Shown here in pieces: positions 42,135-51,900 of a stretch of 64,000 bases of DNA. The DNA comes from DASQYE01 sp035940775 (lineage in GTDB: Bacteria > Acidobacteriota > Blastocatellia > Pyrinomonadales > Pyrinomonadaceae), in the NCBI GenBank assembly GCA_035940775.1, contig DASZEN010000060.1, positions 159,989 to 223,988 on the forward strand, in the 5' to 3' direction. Position 1 is the first letter of the stretch. The number at the start of each line of letters is the position of its first letter. The translations under genes were made by a program, and so were the position numbers. The notes beneath the pieces were generated by a model. That model was not told where the DNA came from and made no database searches. It saw nothing but the letters and a program-made list of their open reading frames with translations.

Positions 42135-45100
42135 ATGCGCGAAAACAGATTCGTACACCTTCATCTGCACACTGATTTCAGCCTTCTGGACGGCGCTATA
42201 CAGATCAAGCCCCTGGCGCGAAGAACCGCCGAGCTGGGTATGGACGCGTGCGCCATGACGGATCACGGCAACATGTTCGGCGCGATCTCCTTCTACAACA
42301 ACATGAAGGCGCAGGGCGTCAAGCCCATCATCGGCTGCGAGACCTATATCACGCGCGGCAGTCGAAAGGATCGCGCCGGGGCGGCGGCCCCTGGCGAAAA
42401 GGCGAACTTTCACCTGATCCTGCTCGCAAAGAACCTGGAGGGCTATCAGAACCTTGTGCGCCTCACCTCTAAGGCTTATACGGAGGGCTTTTATTACAAG
42501 CCTCGAATCGACAGGGAACTGCTGGCAGAGCATAGCGCCGGGCTGATAGGGCTCTCTGCCTGCATGTCTGGCGTGCCTTCGGCGATGCTCGCGCGAGACT
42601 GCTTTGAGGAGGCTGCCGCAGCCGCCATAGAGTTCGAGGAGATTCTGGGTAAGGGCAACTATTTTTTGGAGATACAGGAACATGGGCTGGACGCGCAAAA
42701 ACGCATCCGGAAACCCCTCGTGGAGTTGTCCAGGCGCACCGGCGTTCCGCTCGTGGCGACCAACGATGCGCACTACCTCATGCCTGAAGATGCCCGCGCC
42801 CATGACGTTCTGCTATGCATAGGGTCAGGTAAAACCGTTCAGGACCCGAATCGCCTGCGCTACGGCTCTCCCAATTTTTACGTCCGCTCGCCCGAAGAGA
42901 TGTGGGCTATATTCGGAGAGATTCCGGAGGTGTTGACGCGCACAGTGGACATTGCGGAAAGGTGCGATGTGAAGCTTCCGACGGGGATCAACCACCTGCC
43001 CGTCTATCCCATCCCGGCATCCGACGCCGGGCTCTCCGTGGACGAATATTTCGAGAAAGTTGTGCGCGAGGGCTATGAGCGCCGCCGCCAGCAGGTCTGG
43101 GAGCGGCAGGCTGCCCGGGGGGAGTTGCGCCATTCCTTGTCGGATTACCAGGAGCGCATCTCAAAAGAGATAGCCATGATTAAGCGCATGGGTTTTCCGG
43201 GCTACTTTCTGATCGTCTGGGATTTCATACGCTATGCCAAAGAACATTCTATCCCGGTCGGCCCTGGGCGCGGCTCAGCCGCTGGCTCCCTAGTCGCATA
43301 TTGCCTGGATATTACGGATGTCGACCCGCTCCAGTACGACCTGCTCTTCGAGAGATTCCTCAATCCGGAGCGTGTCTCGATGCCCGATATCGATATAGAT
43401 TTCTGCGTCCGCGGGCGTGGAGAAGTAATCAACCACGTGGCGGAGCTTTACGGCCGAGACTCCGTCTGTCAGATCATCACCTTCGGGACGATGGCCTCGA
43501 AGGCCGCCATCAAGGATGTAGGCAGGGCTCTTGACCTGCCCTATGCGGAGGTGGATCGCATAGCCAAGCTCATTCCTCCGCCCGTGCGCGGCCGCAACGT
43601 CAGTATCGCGCAGGCCCTGGAGCAGGTGCCGGAGCTGCGCGCCGCCATCGAAGGTAATGCCCAGGTGAGGGAACTGATCGATCTGGCGCAGCGGCTCGAA
43701 GGTTGTGCCAGGCACGCCTCCGTGCACGCTGCTGGCGTCGTTATCTCGCCCGCGCCCCTTCAGGAATTAGTCCCCGTAGCCGTCTCCGCCAAAGAGGAGT
43801 TGACGACGCAGTATGCCATGTCCGACCTCGAGAAGACGGGCATGCTCAAGATGGATTTCCTGGCGCTTACCGCTTTAACTGTTATAAGCGATTGCTTAAA
43901 AACGATTAAGCAATCGCTTGGCGTCGAAATCGATTGGGCCGACGTCCCGCTCGACGATCAGAAAACGATGCAGCTATTTGCAGAGGGGCGGACTGAGGCC
44001 GTCTTTCAGTTTGAGTCTTCCGGCATGCAGGAGATCTGTCGCAAACTGAAGCCGAAGGGCCTGGAGGATTTGGCGGCCCTGAACGCCCTCTACAGGCCTG
44101 GGCCGCTCGACGGCGGGATGGTGGATGATTTCATAAACCGCCATCACGGACAAAGGAGCGTGCGCTATCTGGTTCCAGAGATGAAGGACATCTTGAGTAA
44201 CACGTACGGGATCATCGTTTACCAGGAACAGATCATGCAACTGGCGCAGAAACTGGGGGGCTATAGCCTCGGAGAGGCCGACCTGATGCGCCGCGCGATG
44301 GGCAAGAAGAACAGGGAAGAGATGGCCCGCCACGAGCAAAAATTCATAGAGGGCGCGGTCAATCGTAATATCAAGAGAGAAAAGGCTCAGCAAGTATTTT
44401 CTTTAATGGCACAGTTTGCGGACTATGGCTTCAACCGAAGCCACAGCGTAGCCTATGCATACCTAGCATTCCAAACGGCTTACTTAAAAGCACATTATCC
44501 CGAGCACTTCTACGCAGCCGTGCTCTCGAACGAGTTGCAGGACACCGCGAAGGTCTTTAAATACTCAAACGAATTGCGCAATCAGGGGATCAGGCTTCTG
44601 CCGCCGGATGTAAACGAAAGCGGCGCTGGCTTTACGCCCCTTACGGGCGCGATACGCTACGGCCTGGCGGCCATTAAAGGGGTCGGCAACGCCAGCGTCA
44701 ACGGCATCGTAGAGGCGCGTGCGAGCGGTTTTTTCAGGTCTTTCTTCGATTTCACGGAGCGCGTCGGCCAGGGCGCCCTCAATAAGCGTGTGCTCGAAAG
44801 TCTTGTCTGCGCAGGAGCCTTCGATTCGCTCAATGATAATCATCAACCCATACTGAAGTGGCGCGCCTGTCTGCACGGGGCCGTCGACATGGCGCTCGCT
44901 CGCAGCAGCCGCGCACAGCGCCACAAAGCCAGCGGCCAGGACGATCTTTTCGGAGGGTCGGATAACGCTCAAACCCACACGGAGCTGCTGCCGGACGTAC
45001 TCGCCTGGAAGCACGCCGCGCTGCTCGCGGCCGAAAAGAGCGCCATAGGGTTTTACATCACAGGGCATCCGCTCGAAAATTATGCGGACACCTTGAGAGA

Positions 45101-45656
45101 GTTGAACGCGAGCGATGTCAACGCTCTGGCCGCTCTGCAATCTTCGGCCAGGGTGAGCGTCGGAGGCGTCGTCACAGACCTCCAAATACGCACGACCAGG
45201 AAGGGTGGGCGCTTTGCGATGTTGCGTCTGGAGGATCAGGCTGGGGGCGTAAAATGCGTATTATGGCCCGAAATATTCGGTAAATACGAGTCTCATCTGG
45301 GCAATGATACGGCCGTGCTGGTGACCGGCAAGCTGGAGACGACGGACGAAGGCAATTCCACGATCATCGTCGACGAGGTGGCACTCCTGGACGAGGTGCT
45401 CCAGCGTAAGGCTCGCGGGCTGATCGTACGCGTCCCCTGGGGGACGGAGTCGAAACCCCTGGTCGCAGACCTTTTCGGCCTGCTGGACGGTCATCGCGGG
45501 GATTGCGAGGTTTTTGTAGAGATGCCGATAGAGGGCGGCGTGATGGTTCGCGTCCGCCCGCACGGCGCTTTGCGTGTCAGGGGCAGCCGCGAGCTGGAAG
45601 CGGCGCTGCGCGAACGCGGTTGTCAGGTGGAGTGGTTGAATGTTACGTTGGGGTAG
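42135..45656 (+). CDS. dnaE: DNA polymerase III alpha subunit
   Basis: A 1173-residue replicative polymerase of the DnaE1 type. An N-terminal PHP domain (HLHTDFSLLDGAIQ, AMTDHGNMFGAI) precedes the C-family palm with GPGRGSAAGSLVAY and the catalytic MPDIDIDF (about residues 416-422); KMDFLALTAL near 571 holds the third Asp. NRSHSVAYAYLAFQTAYLKA and a helix-hairpin-helix region with AIKGVGNASVNGIV follow, then an OB domain (VSVGGVVTDLQIRTTRKGGRF). A C-terminal tail of some 80 residues is tau-binding-like. The gene has no overlapping partner. Confidence 0.97.
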   Translation: MRENRFVHLHLHTDFSLLDGAIQIKPLARRTAELGMDACAMTDHGNMFGAISFYNNMKAQGVKPIIGCETYITRGSRKDRAGAAAPGEKANFHLILLAKNLEGYQNLVRLTSKAYTEGFYYKPRIDRELLAEHSAGLIGLSACMSGVPSAMLARDCFEEAAAAAIEFEEILGKGNYFLEIQEHGLDAQKRIRKPLVELSRRTGVPLVATNDAHYLMPEDARAHDVLLCIGSGKTVQDPNRLRYGSPNFYVRSPEEMWAIFGEIPEVLTRTVDIAERCDVKLPTGINHLPVYPIPASDAGLSVDEYFEKVVREGYERRRQQVWERQAARGELRHSLSDYQERISKEIAMIKRMGFPGYFLIVWDFIRYAKEHSIPVGPGRGSAAGSLVAYCLDITDVDPLQYDLLFERFLNPERVSMPDIDIDFCVRGRGEVINHVAELYGRDSVCQIITFGTMASKAAIKDVGRALDLPYAEVDRIAKLIPPPVRGRNVSIAQALEQVPELRAAIEGNAQVRELIDLAQRLEGCARHASVHAAGVVISPAPLQELVPVAVSAKEELTTQYAMSDLEKTGMLKMDFLALTALTVISDCLKTIKQSLGVEIDWADVPLDDQKTMQLFAEGRTEAVFQFESSGMQEICRKLKPKGLEDLAALNALYRPGPLDGGMVDDFINRHHGQRSVRYLVPEMKDILSNTYGIIVYQEQIMQLAQKLGGYSLGEADLMRRAMGKKNREEMARHEQKFIEGAVNRNIKREKAQQVFSLMAQFADYGFNRSHSVAYAYLAFQTAYLKAHYPEHFYAAVLSNELQDTAKVFKYSNELRNQGIRLLPPDVNESGAGFTPLTGAIRYGLAAIKGVGNASVNGIVEARASGFFRSFFDFTERVGQGALNKRVLESLVCAGAFDSLNDNHQPILKWRACLHGAVDMALARSSRAQRHKASGQDDLFGGSDNAQTHTELLPDVLAWKHAALLAAEKSAIGFYITGHPLENYADTLRELNASDVNALAALQSSARVSVGGVVTDLQIRTTRKGGRFAMLRLEDQAGGVKCVLWPEIFGKYESHLGNDTAVLVTGKLETTDEGNSTIIVDEVALLDEVLQRKARGLIVRVPWGTESKPLVADLFGLLDGHRGDCEVFVEMPIEGGVMVRVRPHGALRVRGSRELEAALRERGCQVEWLNVTLG

Positions 45657-45718
45657 ATTAAACGGTTCACTTTGGATCGAACGGCCCGGAACCCTAGTCG
45701 CGGCTGGCGAGGTGTGAG

Positions 45719-46612
45719 ATGCCCGATACTCCTATCGATGACAACCCGGACGCGTCAGGGAAGGCGGGTGGGAAAGCCCATGATTTGAGTGCTTTCGAGC
45801 GTGTGCAGTTGGCGCGGCATAACGACAGGCCCTACACGCTGGACTTTGTCGAAAGACTCCTGGAAGATTTCGTGGAGATTCATGGCGACCGCAGGTTCGC
45901 GGACGATACGGCGATCATCTGCGGGATGGCAAGTTTTCATGGCCTGCCGGTCGTCGTCGTCGGCCATCAGAAGGGGCGCGATATGAAACAGCGCCGCTAC
46001 AGAAACTTCGGCATGCCAAAGCCTGAAGGCTATCGTAAGGCCTTGCGTGCGATGAAGCTGGCGGACAAGTTTGGGCGACCCGTGATCTGTTTCATAGACA
46101 CGCCCGGAGCGTATCCCGGAATCGACGCCGAAGAGCGCGGGCAGGCCGAGGCCATCGCCTACAATCTGCGTGAAACGGCCAAGCTGCGCGTGCCCGTCAT
46201 CATCGTCGTGATCGGCGAGGGCGGCTCCGGCGGGGCTCTGGCCATAGGCGTGGGCGATCAGGTGTTGATGCTCGAAAACTCAATCTATTCGGTCATCACG
46301 CCGGAGGGCTGCGCTGCTATTCTCTGGAAGGACGCGGCGCAGGCAGAGCGCGCGGCTGAAGGGCTCAAGCTCACGGCGGAGGAGCTTTACAAACAGGGCA
46401 TTATAGATCGCGTGGTGCCGGAGCCGCCCGCAGGAGCGCATACGGATTATGACGAGGCGGCTCGCCTTCTGGATATTTCGCTCAGCGAGGCACTGGCGCT
46501 GACCGTCAGCCAGCCGATCAGCCAGCGCCTGCGCCGCCGCTATGAAAAGTTGCGTGAATATGGGAAATGGGGAATGGGGCCGCCGCCAAAATCTGTTGAT
46601 GCCCGCCTGTGA
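45719..46612 (+). CDS. accA: Acetyl-CoA carboxylase carboxyltransferase alpha subunit
   Basis: A 297-residue AccA, which with AccD transfers carboxyl from carboxybiotin to acetyl-CoA for fatty acid synthesis. FERVQLARHNDRPYTLDFVE, GDRRFADDTAIICGMA, RNFGMPKPEGYRKALR, FIDTPGAYPGIDAEERGQAE and VVIGEGGSGGALAIGVGD are the crotonase-fold signatures in the expected order, and SVITPEGCAAILWKD follows. It sits after dnaE and ends at a perfect palindrome shared with the convergent ssb gene. Confidence 0.97.
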   Translation: MPDTPIDDNPDASGKAGGKAHDLSAFERVQLARHNDRPYTLDFVERLLEDFVEIHGDRRFADDTAIICGMASFHGLPVVVVGHQKGRDMKQRRYRNFGMPKPEGYRKALRAMKLADKFGRPVICFIDTPGAYPGIDAEERGQAEAIAYNLRETAKLRVPVIIVVIGEGGSGGALAIGVGDQVLMLENSIYSVITPEGCAAILWKDAAQAERAAEGLKLTAEELYKQGIIDRVVPEPPAGAHTDYDEAARLLDISLSEALALTVSQPISQRLRRRYEKLREYGKWGMGPPPKSVDARL

Positions 46613-46634
46613 GGCGGCTGCGGCTGTTAGCCCG

Positions 46635-46664
46635 GGCCTCGTGTCGGCGCGCCGACACGAGGCC
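46635..46664. terminator. Bidirectional terminator-like perfect palindrome between accA and ssb
   Basis: A 30-base perfect palindrome, 15-base arms with core TGTCGGCGCGCCGACA, lies between the convergent stops of accA (46612) and ssb (46677). It is followed by TAAAAC on the plus side. The same 16-base core recurs inside parB. Confidence 0.65.
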
Positions 46665-46676
46665 TAAAACCGCAGG

Positions 46677-47129
46677 TTAAAAGGGGATATCGTCGTCCGA
46701 GAAGTCGGGTTCGGGGGCCGCTCGGTCGGCCTGCGGGCCGCTTCTTCCCGCCGCCGCTGCTCCGGAGGACGAGGCGGCTGTGGCGGGCGCTTCATCGCCC
46801 CGGCCCCCGCCGATAAACTGCATGTCCGTGGCGTGGACTTCGAGAGTGTAGCGTTGCTTGCCGTCCTTGTCCGTCCACTCTTCGAGTCGCAGCCTTCCCT
46901 CAACATAGATAGGGCGACCCTTGGTCAGATATTGAGAGGCGGTTTCAGCCTGACGCCCCCACAGCGTGACGCGGAACCAGGTGGTGAAGTCCTGCATCTC
47001 TCCGCCACGGTCTTTACGCTTCTCGTTGGTGGCGACCGTGAAATTACAGACGGGCGTGCCCTGCGGCGTATAACGCAGTTCCGGGTCGCGCCCTAAATTG
47101 CCCACTAAAATGATTTTATTGAAAGACAT
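46677..47129 (-). CDS. ssb: Single-stranded DNA-binding protein
   Basis: A 150-residue SSB. The ATG at 47129 (SFNKIILVGNLGRDPELRY) has a GGAGG Shine-Dalgarno sequence; a longer frame to 47156 is not needed. The OB fold continues through VCNFTVATNEKRKDRGG and RPIYVEGRLRLEEWTDKDG. The Gly/Ala-rich linker ends in DFSDDDIPF, the acidic tip that docks partners such as RecO, PriA and the polymerase clamp loader. It is divergent from recN, with a palindrome between them. Confidence 0.96.
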   Translation of the reverse strand: MSFNKIILVGNLGRDPELRYTPQGTPVCNFTVATNEKRKDRGGEMQDFTTWFRVTLWGRQAETASQYLTKGRPIYVEGRLRLEEWTDKDGKQRYTLEVHATDMQFIGGGRGDEAPATAASSSGAAAAGRSGPQADRAAPEPDFSDDDIPF

Positions 47130-47255
47130 CCTGGAGACCTCCGACAGCGGCTGCAAATCGTCTAAGTAAGACCCCGGCGGCAGCCATACTACTCGCCGGA
47201 GGGAAGGGCGGTCAAGGATTTAATTGCCCCTGGAGGCGGCCCCACATCTTAAGCT

Positions 47256-47272
47256 ATTACTTTAAAAGTAAT
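47256..47272. promoter_or_regulatory. Palindromic putative operator between ssb and recN
   Basis: ATTACTT and AAGTAAT are perfect inverted 7-base arms around TAA, 23 bases before the recN ATG and in the gap shared with the divergent ssb. Both genes belong to the SOS regulon in other bacteria, so an SOS-type operator is plausible, but no LexA site of this form is known to me. Confidence 0.4.
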
Positions 47273-47294
47273 TTCTCAGTTGGGAAAGCGCTTT

Positions 47295-49091
47295 ATGTTG
47301 AAGTCCCTTAACATCTCGGATTTCGCGGTGATTCGTCGCCTCCGCATAGATTTCGGCCGAGGGCTGAATCTTCTGACGGGCGAAACCGGCTCCGGCAAAA
47401 GCATTATAGTGGATGCACTGGGTTTATTGCTGGGCAATCGCGCCTCGGCCGAACTGATACGCACGGGCGAGGAAGTGGCTCTGGTCGAGGGTGTTTTCGA
47501 GTTACCGGAAGAAAAAGAGAAGGTAATACTTGAGAATCTGGCGGAGCTTGGGGTTACGGTAGAGGATGAGGAGCTGCTCATACGTCGAGAGATCAACTCG
47601 CGCGGGCGGAGCAGGGTCTTCATCAACGACCAGCAGGTGACGACGGCGACGCTGCGCGCTCTACAGCCCGCGCTGGTGGAGATTCACGGGCAGGGAGAGC
47701 AGAGGGCTCTGCTCTCGCCACAGTCGCAGATGGACTTGCTGGACGCCTTCGCCGGGTGCCAGGAGCTGAGACGACGCGTGTCGGAAGCGTTCGCCGAGCG
47801 GCAGGAGGCGGCAAAAGCCCTCGAGCAATTACGCGGTGAGTTGATTAACCGCGAGCGAGATACTGAGTTGCTGAGGTTTCAACTGACTGAGATAGAGTCC
47901 GTGGGGCCGCGCCCCGGCGAAGATTTGGAATTGCAGGGGGAGAGAAAACTGCTCGCGCACGCCGAGAGGGTCTCGCAACTGGGTAGCGGGGCCTACGCCG
48001 AGTTGTATGAGGATGACGGGAGCGTGCTCTCGCGGCTGGCGGCCGTACGCAGGCAGTTGGAGGAGTTGAGTAAGATAGATGCCAGGGCGGTCTCCACCCT
48101 GGAAGTGCTGGAAACCGGCATGCTGTCTCTGACGGAGGTGGCGGAGGCCCTGCGCCGTTACGGCGACCGCGTTGAGGCGAATCCCTTAAGACTCGCCGAG
48201 GTGGAGCACAGGCTGGCCGCGCTTGAAAGGCTGAAATCCAAGTACAAGTGCGACTTACGTGGGGTGATCGAGATTCAGGATGAGCTTTCGGGGCGGCTCT
48301 CCGGGCTCACAAATTTGAGCGCACGTGAGCAGCATTTGCGCGATAGCCTGGAGCGCGCCGATGCTCTGTACACGGCCGCTGCGCGACTCTTGACGGAGCG
48401 GCGGAAAGAGGCTGCGCCGGGTCTCGAACGCCGTGTCATGGCGGATCTGCGTCACGTCGCACTGGAACAGGCGCGCTTCGTCGTCCTCATAGAGACGGCT
48501 CAGCCCGGCTCCGAACGAGAGGCGGCCGGGACGCAAGCGCCTGAATCCGGCGAGTCTACGGCCTTCTATACGCCGCGCGGGGCGGATCGGGTGGAATTTT
48601 TGCTCTCGGCCAATCCGGGCGAAAGTCCGCGTTCGCTGGCGCGCATAGCCTCGGGCGGGGAGCTTTCCAGGTTGATGCTGACGCTGCGCACCGTTTGTAT
48701 GGATACGGAAGGGGCCGGAGGGCTGTCGCAGAGCAGCGAGACGGTGGTCTTTGACGAGATAGATGTGGGCATCGGCGGCCGAGTCGCGGAGGCAGTGGGC
48801 CGACGACTGAAGATGCTTTCAAAGGCCAGACAGGTCTTGTGCGTCACACACCAGCCGCAAATAGCTCGTTTCGCAGACCATCATTTCGTGGTTGAAAAGG
48901 CGGTGCGAGGCGGACGAACCATCACGACCGCGAAGGAATTGGAGGCGGGGGAGCGCGTCGGTGAACTGGCGCGTATGATAGGGGGCGCAGAGGAGGTCGA
49001 GACCACGCGTGAGGCCGCACGCTGGCTTCTGGATAACTCGGATACAGCGGGCACGCGGTCTCGTAGAAAGCGCGGGCAGACGAAATCCTGA
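47295..49091 (+). CDS. recN: DNA repair protein RecN
   Basis: A 598-residue SMC-like ATPase that acts in double-strand break repair. ATG 47295 (LKSLNISDFAVIRRL) is preferred over the TTG at 47280. GLNLLTGETGSGKSIIVDAL is the Walker A region; NSRGRSRVFINDQQVT follows; two coiled-coil arms flank the hinge, and SLARIASGGELSRLMLTL is the ABC signature, then VFDEIDVGIGGRVAEAVG Walker B and QVLCVTHQPQIARFAD. Length is at the upper end for the family owing to a longer insert around residues 390-420. Overlapping the C-terminal frame, miaB starts 91 bases downstream. Confidence 0.95.
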   Translation: MLKSLNISDFAVIRRLRIDFGRGLNLLTGETGSGKSIIVDALGLLLGNRASAELIRTGEEVALVEGVFELPEEKEKVILENLAELGVTVEDEELLIRREINSRGRSRVFINDQQVTTATLRALQPALVEIHGQGEQRALLSPQSQMDLLDAFAGCQELRRRVSEAFAERQEAAKALEQLRGELINRERDTELLRFQLTEIESVGPRPGEDLELQGERKLLAHAERVSQLGSGAYAELYEDDGSVLSRLAAVRRQLEELSKIDARAVSTLEVLETGMLSLTEVAEALRRYGDRVEANPLRLAEVEHRLAALERLKSKYKCDLRGVIEIQDELSGRLSGLTNLSAREQHLRDSLERADALYTAAARLLTERRKEAAPGLERRVMADLRHVALEQARFVVLIETAQPGSEREAAGTQAPESGESTAFYTPRGADRVEFLLSANPGESPRSLARIASGGELSRLMLTLRTVCMDTEGAGGLSQSSETVVFDEIDVGIGGRVAEAVGRRLKMLSKARQVLCVTHQPQIARFADHHFVVEKAVRGGRTITTAKELEAGERVGELARMIGGAEEVETTREAARWLLDNSDTAGTRSRRKRGQTKS

Positions 49092-49182
49092 TACATGTGT
49101 GGGAAGAAGAACTATCCCACTGCGCAGCCGTTTTCTGCTACACTCCAGGCCGAGCACACGCCATAGAAGGTTGTTTGTAGGG

Positions 49183-50577
49183 ATGAGAGCGCGAGTCTAC
49201 ATAGAAACATTCGGCTGCCAGATGAATGTAGCCGATACGGAGAGGGCGGCGACGCGGCTGCGCGAGGCCGGTTACGGGTTGACGCAATCGGCGGAGACGG
49301 CAGACGTAATCCTTTTCAACACCTGCTCGGTGCGGGCCAGGGCGGAGCAGAAGGTTTTTACTCGCATGGGCGAGGTGCGGCGCGCGCGCGGTGCCGGACA
49401 AAAGCCGCCGGTGATGGGCCTCATGGGGTGCGTGGCGCAGCTCGAGGGCGCGAGCCTCTTCGATCATGCCCCGGCGCTCGATCTGGTGGTCGGAACGCGC
49501 GCCACAGACCGCCTGCCGTCGCTCCTGAAGAGAGCGCTCGAGGGGGAAGAGAAGACTTTGGATTTGGGCGAGCGTGGCGAAGGGGAATCCTGGGAGGTAT
49601 CGGCCTTCGAGCGCCACTCTCCTTATGTCGCATTCGTCCCCATCATAGAAGGCTGTAATAAGTTCTGTTCCTACTGCATAGTCCCTTTCTCGCGCGGGCG
49701 GGAGCGCAGCCGCCCGCCGCTCGAGATCATCAGTGAGGTTCAAAGACTGCGCGGCGAAGGGTTCCGCGAAGTCCATCTGATAGGTCAGAACGTCAACAGC
49801 TACCGCCCAAAGACACTGTCCGGGCTGGAAGGTTTCAGGGGGGCCACCCCTTTCTCAAAGCTCTTGCGTGCGGTGGCCGCGACCCGTATGGAGCGTATCA
49901 AGTTTACGACCTCGTTCCCGAGGGATTTCCATGCCGACATAGTGGCGGCCCTGGACGAGCACCCGAACCTGTGTAACTGGGTGCACCTGCCCGTACAGTC
50001 CGGCAATGACCGCGTGCTGCGCGCCATGCGCAGGGGCTACACGGTGGGAGACTACCTGAAGCGCCTTGAGACGATCAGGAACGCAGGGCGCAGGCTGGCG
50101 CTCACCAGCGACATCATCGTGGGCTTTCCCGGCGAGAGTGCCGAAGAGTTTGAGGATACCATGCGCTTAGTGGAGACCTGTCAATACGATGGGCTCTACA
50201 TCTTCAAGTATTCCGAGAGGCCCGGAACACCCGCCGCCGGTCTCGCCGACGACGTTTCCGAGAAGGAGAAAACGGCGCGCTTTCTGGCTCTGGAAAGGGT
50301 TCAGCGCGAGGGTCAGGACAAGATTTATAAGGCTTACGTCGGGCGCGAAGTTGAGGTTCTGGTTGAGGGCGCGAGCGCTAAGTCCGCTCAGGATATGACG
50401 GGTCACTCGACGTGCCAGAAGGTCGTCAACTTTCCCGGAAGCGAGTCGCTCAGGGGCCGCGTGGTGCGCGTTTGCATCACACAGGCTAAAACCAATAGCC
50501 TCTATGGCGAGCTGACGGGAAGCTCAGAGGAGCGCCCGCCGGTTAATGTGTCAGGTGAGGTAAGAGCATGGAAATAG
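49183..50577 (+). CDS. miaB: tRNA-2-methylthio-N6-dimethylallyladenosine synthase MiaB
   Basis: A 464-residue methylthiotransferase acting on i6A37 of tRNAs. The frame opens at 49009, overlapping recN; ATG 49183 (RARVYIETFGCQMN) begins the MTTase domain and is chosen. Cysteines in FGCQMN, NTCSVR and GCVAQ bind the auxiliary cluster; EGCNKFCSYCIVPFSRGRE supplies the radical SAM CxxxCxxC; the TRAM domain (VGREVEVLVEGASAK, GRVVRVCITQAKTNSLYGEL) closes it. It overlaps the DUF151 gene by 10 bases. Confidence 0.95.
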   Translation: MRARVYIETFGCQMNVADTERAATRLREAGYGLTQSAETADVILFNTCSVRARAEQKVFTRMGEVRRARGAGQKPPVMGLMGCVAQLEGASLFDHAPALDLVVGTRATDRLPSLLKRALEGEEKTLDLGERGEGESWEVSAFERHSPYVAFVPIIEGCNKFCSYCIVPFSRGRERSRPPLEIISEVQRLRGEGFREVHLIGQNVNSYRPKTLSGLEGFRGATPFSKLLRAVAATRMERIKFTTSFPRDFHADIVAALDEHPNLCNWVHLPVQSGNDRVLRAMRRGYTVGDYLKRLETIRNAGRRLALTSDIIVGFPGESAEEFEDTMRLVETCQYDGLYIFKYSERPGTPAAGLADDVSEKEKTARFLALERVQREGQDKIYKAYVGREVEVLVEGASAKSAQDMTGHSTCQKVVNFPGSESLRGRVVRVCITQAKTNSLYGELTGSSEERPPVNVSGEVRAWK

Positions 50578-51062
50578 AGGTTAAAATTAGGGCTCTGATG
50601 ATGGACCCGAACAGCGGGACGCCGATCATCATTCTCAAGGATGTCAACAGCGAGACGATGCTTCCGATCTGGGTTGGCCCGCACGAGGCCAACGCCATAG
50701 CCCTGGAGATAGAGAAAATAGCGCCCCAGCGGCCGATGACACATGATCTGTTACGCAATCTGATAGTGGAGATGGGGGCGCGCGTGGAGCGGGTCGTGGT
50801 GACGGAGCTGCGCGACAATACTTTTTTCGCGTTGATAGAGATGAGGGCGAGCGATGGGACGGCGCTCGCGCTGGATTCTCGCCCCTCGGACGCGATCGCG
50901 CTGGCGCTGCGCGCCGATTGTCCGATCTTTGTGGATATGGATGTGATACGCGCTTCGCGCAACACCGTGACGAGCGGGGAGGAGGACGCCGAGTCTGAGG
51001 CGACGGAAGACGAGGAGGAGTGGCCCGATGTCATAGGCGAGGCGGGCGACCTGCCCATGTGA
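50568..51062 (+). CDS. Bifunctional nuclease family (DUF151) protein
   Basis: A 164-residue protein of the BFN/DUF151 family. VKIRALMMDPNSGTPIIILKD, LPIWVGPHEANAIALEIE, RPMTHDLLRNLIVEMGARV and LDSRPSDAIALALRADCPIF are the family signature in order. The C-terminus is acidic (SEATEDEEEWPDV). Thermotoga and plant homologues have a nuclease-like fold; activity here is not shown. It overlaps miaB and is followed after 79 bases by parA, so they may form one transcript. Confidence 0.93.
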   Translation: MEIEVKIRALMMDPNSGTPIIILKDVNSETMLPIWVGPHEANAIALEIEKIAPQRPMTHDLLRNLIVEMGARVERVVVTELRDNTFFALIEMRASDGTALALDSRPSDAIALALRADCPIFVDMDVIRASRNTVTSGEEDAESEATEDEEEWPDVIGEAGDLPM

Positions 51063-51141
51063 GACCACTTTGGAAACGTCCAGGATCGTCCCTCTCGATG
51101 GGGAAGGCGGACTATTGTTTGAAGAGGCACGATTTTTTGTA

Positions 51142-51900
51142 ATGGTCATCGCGATCGCGAATCAGAAGGGCGGGGTCGGAAAGACCACCACGGCCATCAA
51201 CCTGGCGGCGGCCTTTGCCAGGCGCGGCAAGAAGGTGCTGCTCCTGGACCTGGACCCGCAGGGCAACAGCTCCATCTCTTTTCTGGATCCGCTGAGCGTG
51301 GATCACTCCGCTTATGACCTGCTGATGGACGGGCAGGAGGGGAGCGTCGACCCTTTAATCTACGCGACGACCGTAGAGGGCCTGGACGTTATTCCGGCGC
51401 GCATCAACCTTGCGAAACTGGAGTCGAAGCTGGTGGGTGATTTCGACGCCCCGTTCCGTCTGAAAGACCGTCTGGAGCCGCTGCGGGCGCGCTACGAGGT
51501 GATTATCATAGACACGCCGCCGACCCTCGGGCTCATCACTGTCAACGCGCTCGTGGCCGCCACGCACGTGCTGATACCCATACAGTCCTCTTATTTCGCA
51601 TTAGAGGGGACGGATGATCTGCTGGAGACGATTGAGAAGGTCAAGGGGCGGCCCAATCCGAACCTGGAGGTGCTGGGGGTTCTGGTCACGCTGCACGATA
51701 AAAGGACGACGCTGGCGCGCGATATTTACGAGCAGATACAGCGTGTTTTCGGCCCGAAACTGTTTCAAACCGTCATCACCAAGAGCGTCAGGCTGGAGGA
51801 GTCGCCAGCCTACAAGGAGTCTATTTTCACTTTCGCTCCGCACTCTTCGGGTGCCAGCGAGTATGCCAAACTTTGCGAAGAGGTGATCAGCCGTGTCTAA
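51142..51900 (+). CDS. parA: Chromosome-partitioning ATPase ParA/Soj
   Basis: A 252-residue ParA. The frame is open from 51070, but ATG 51142 (VIAIANQKGGVGKTTTAINL) is at the usual distance before the deviant Walker A. LLLDLDPQGNSS, VIIIDTPPTLGLITVNALVA and VLIPIQSSYFALEGTDDLLE follow. ParA ATPases drive segregation of ParB-bound origins. Its stop overlaps the parB start by 8 bases. Confidence 0.95.
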   Translation: MVIAIANQKGGVGKTTTAINLAAAFARRGKKVLLLDLDPQGNSSISFLDPLSVDHSAYDLLMDGQEGSVDPLIYATTVEGLDVIPARINLAKLESKLVGDFDAPFRLKDRLEPLRARYEVIIIDTPPTLGLITVNALVAATHVLIPIQSSYFALEGTDDLLETIEKVKGRPNPNLEVLGVLVTLHDKRTTLARDIYEQIQRVFGPKLFQTVITKSVRLEESPAYKESIFTFAPHSSGASEYAKLCEEVISRV

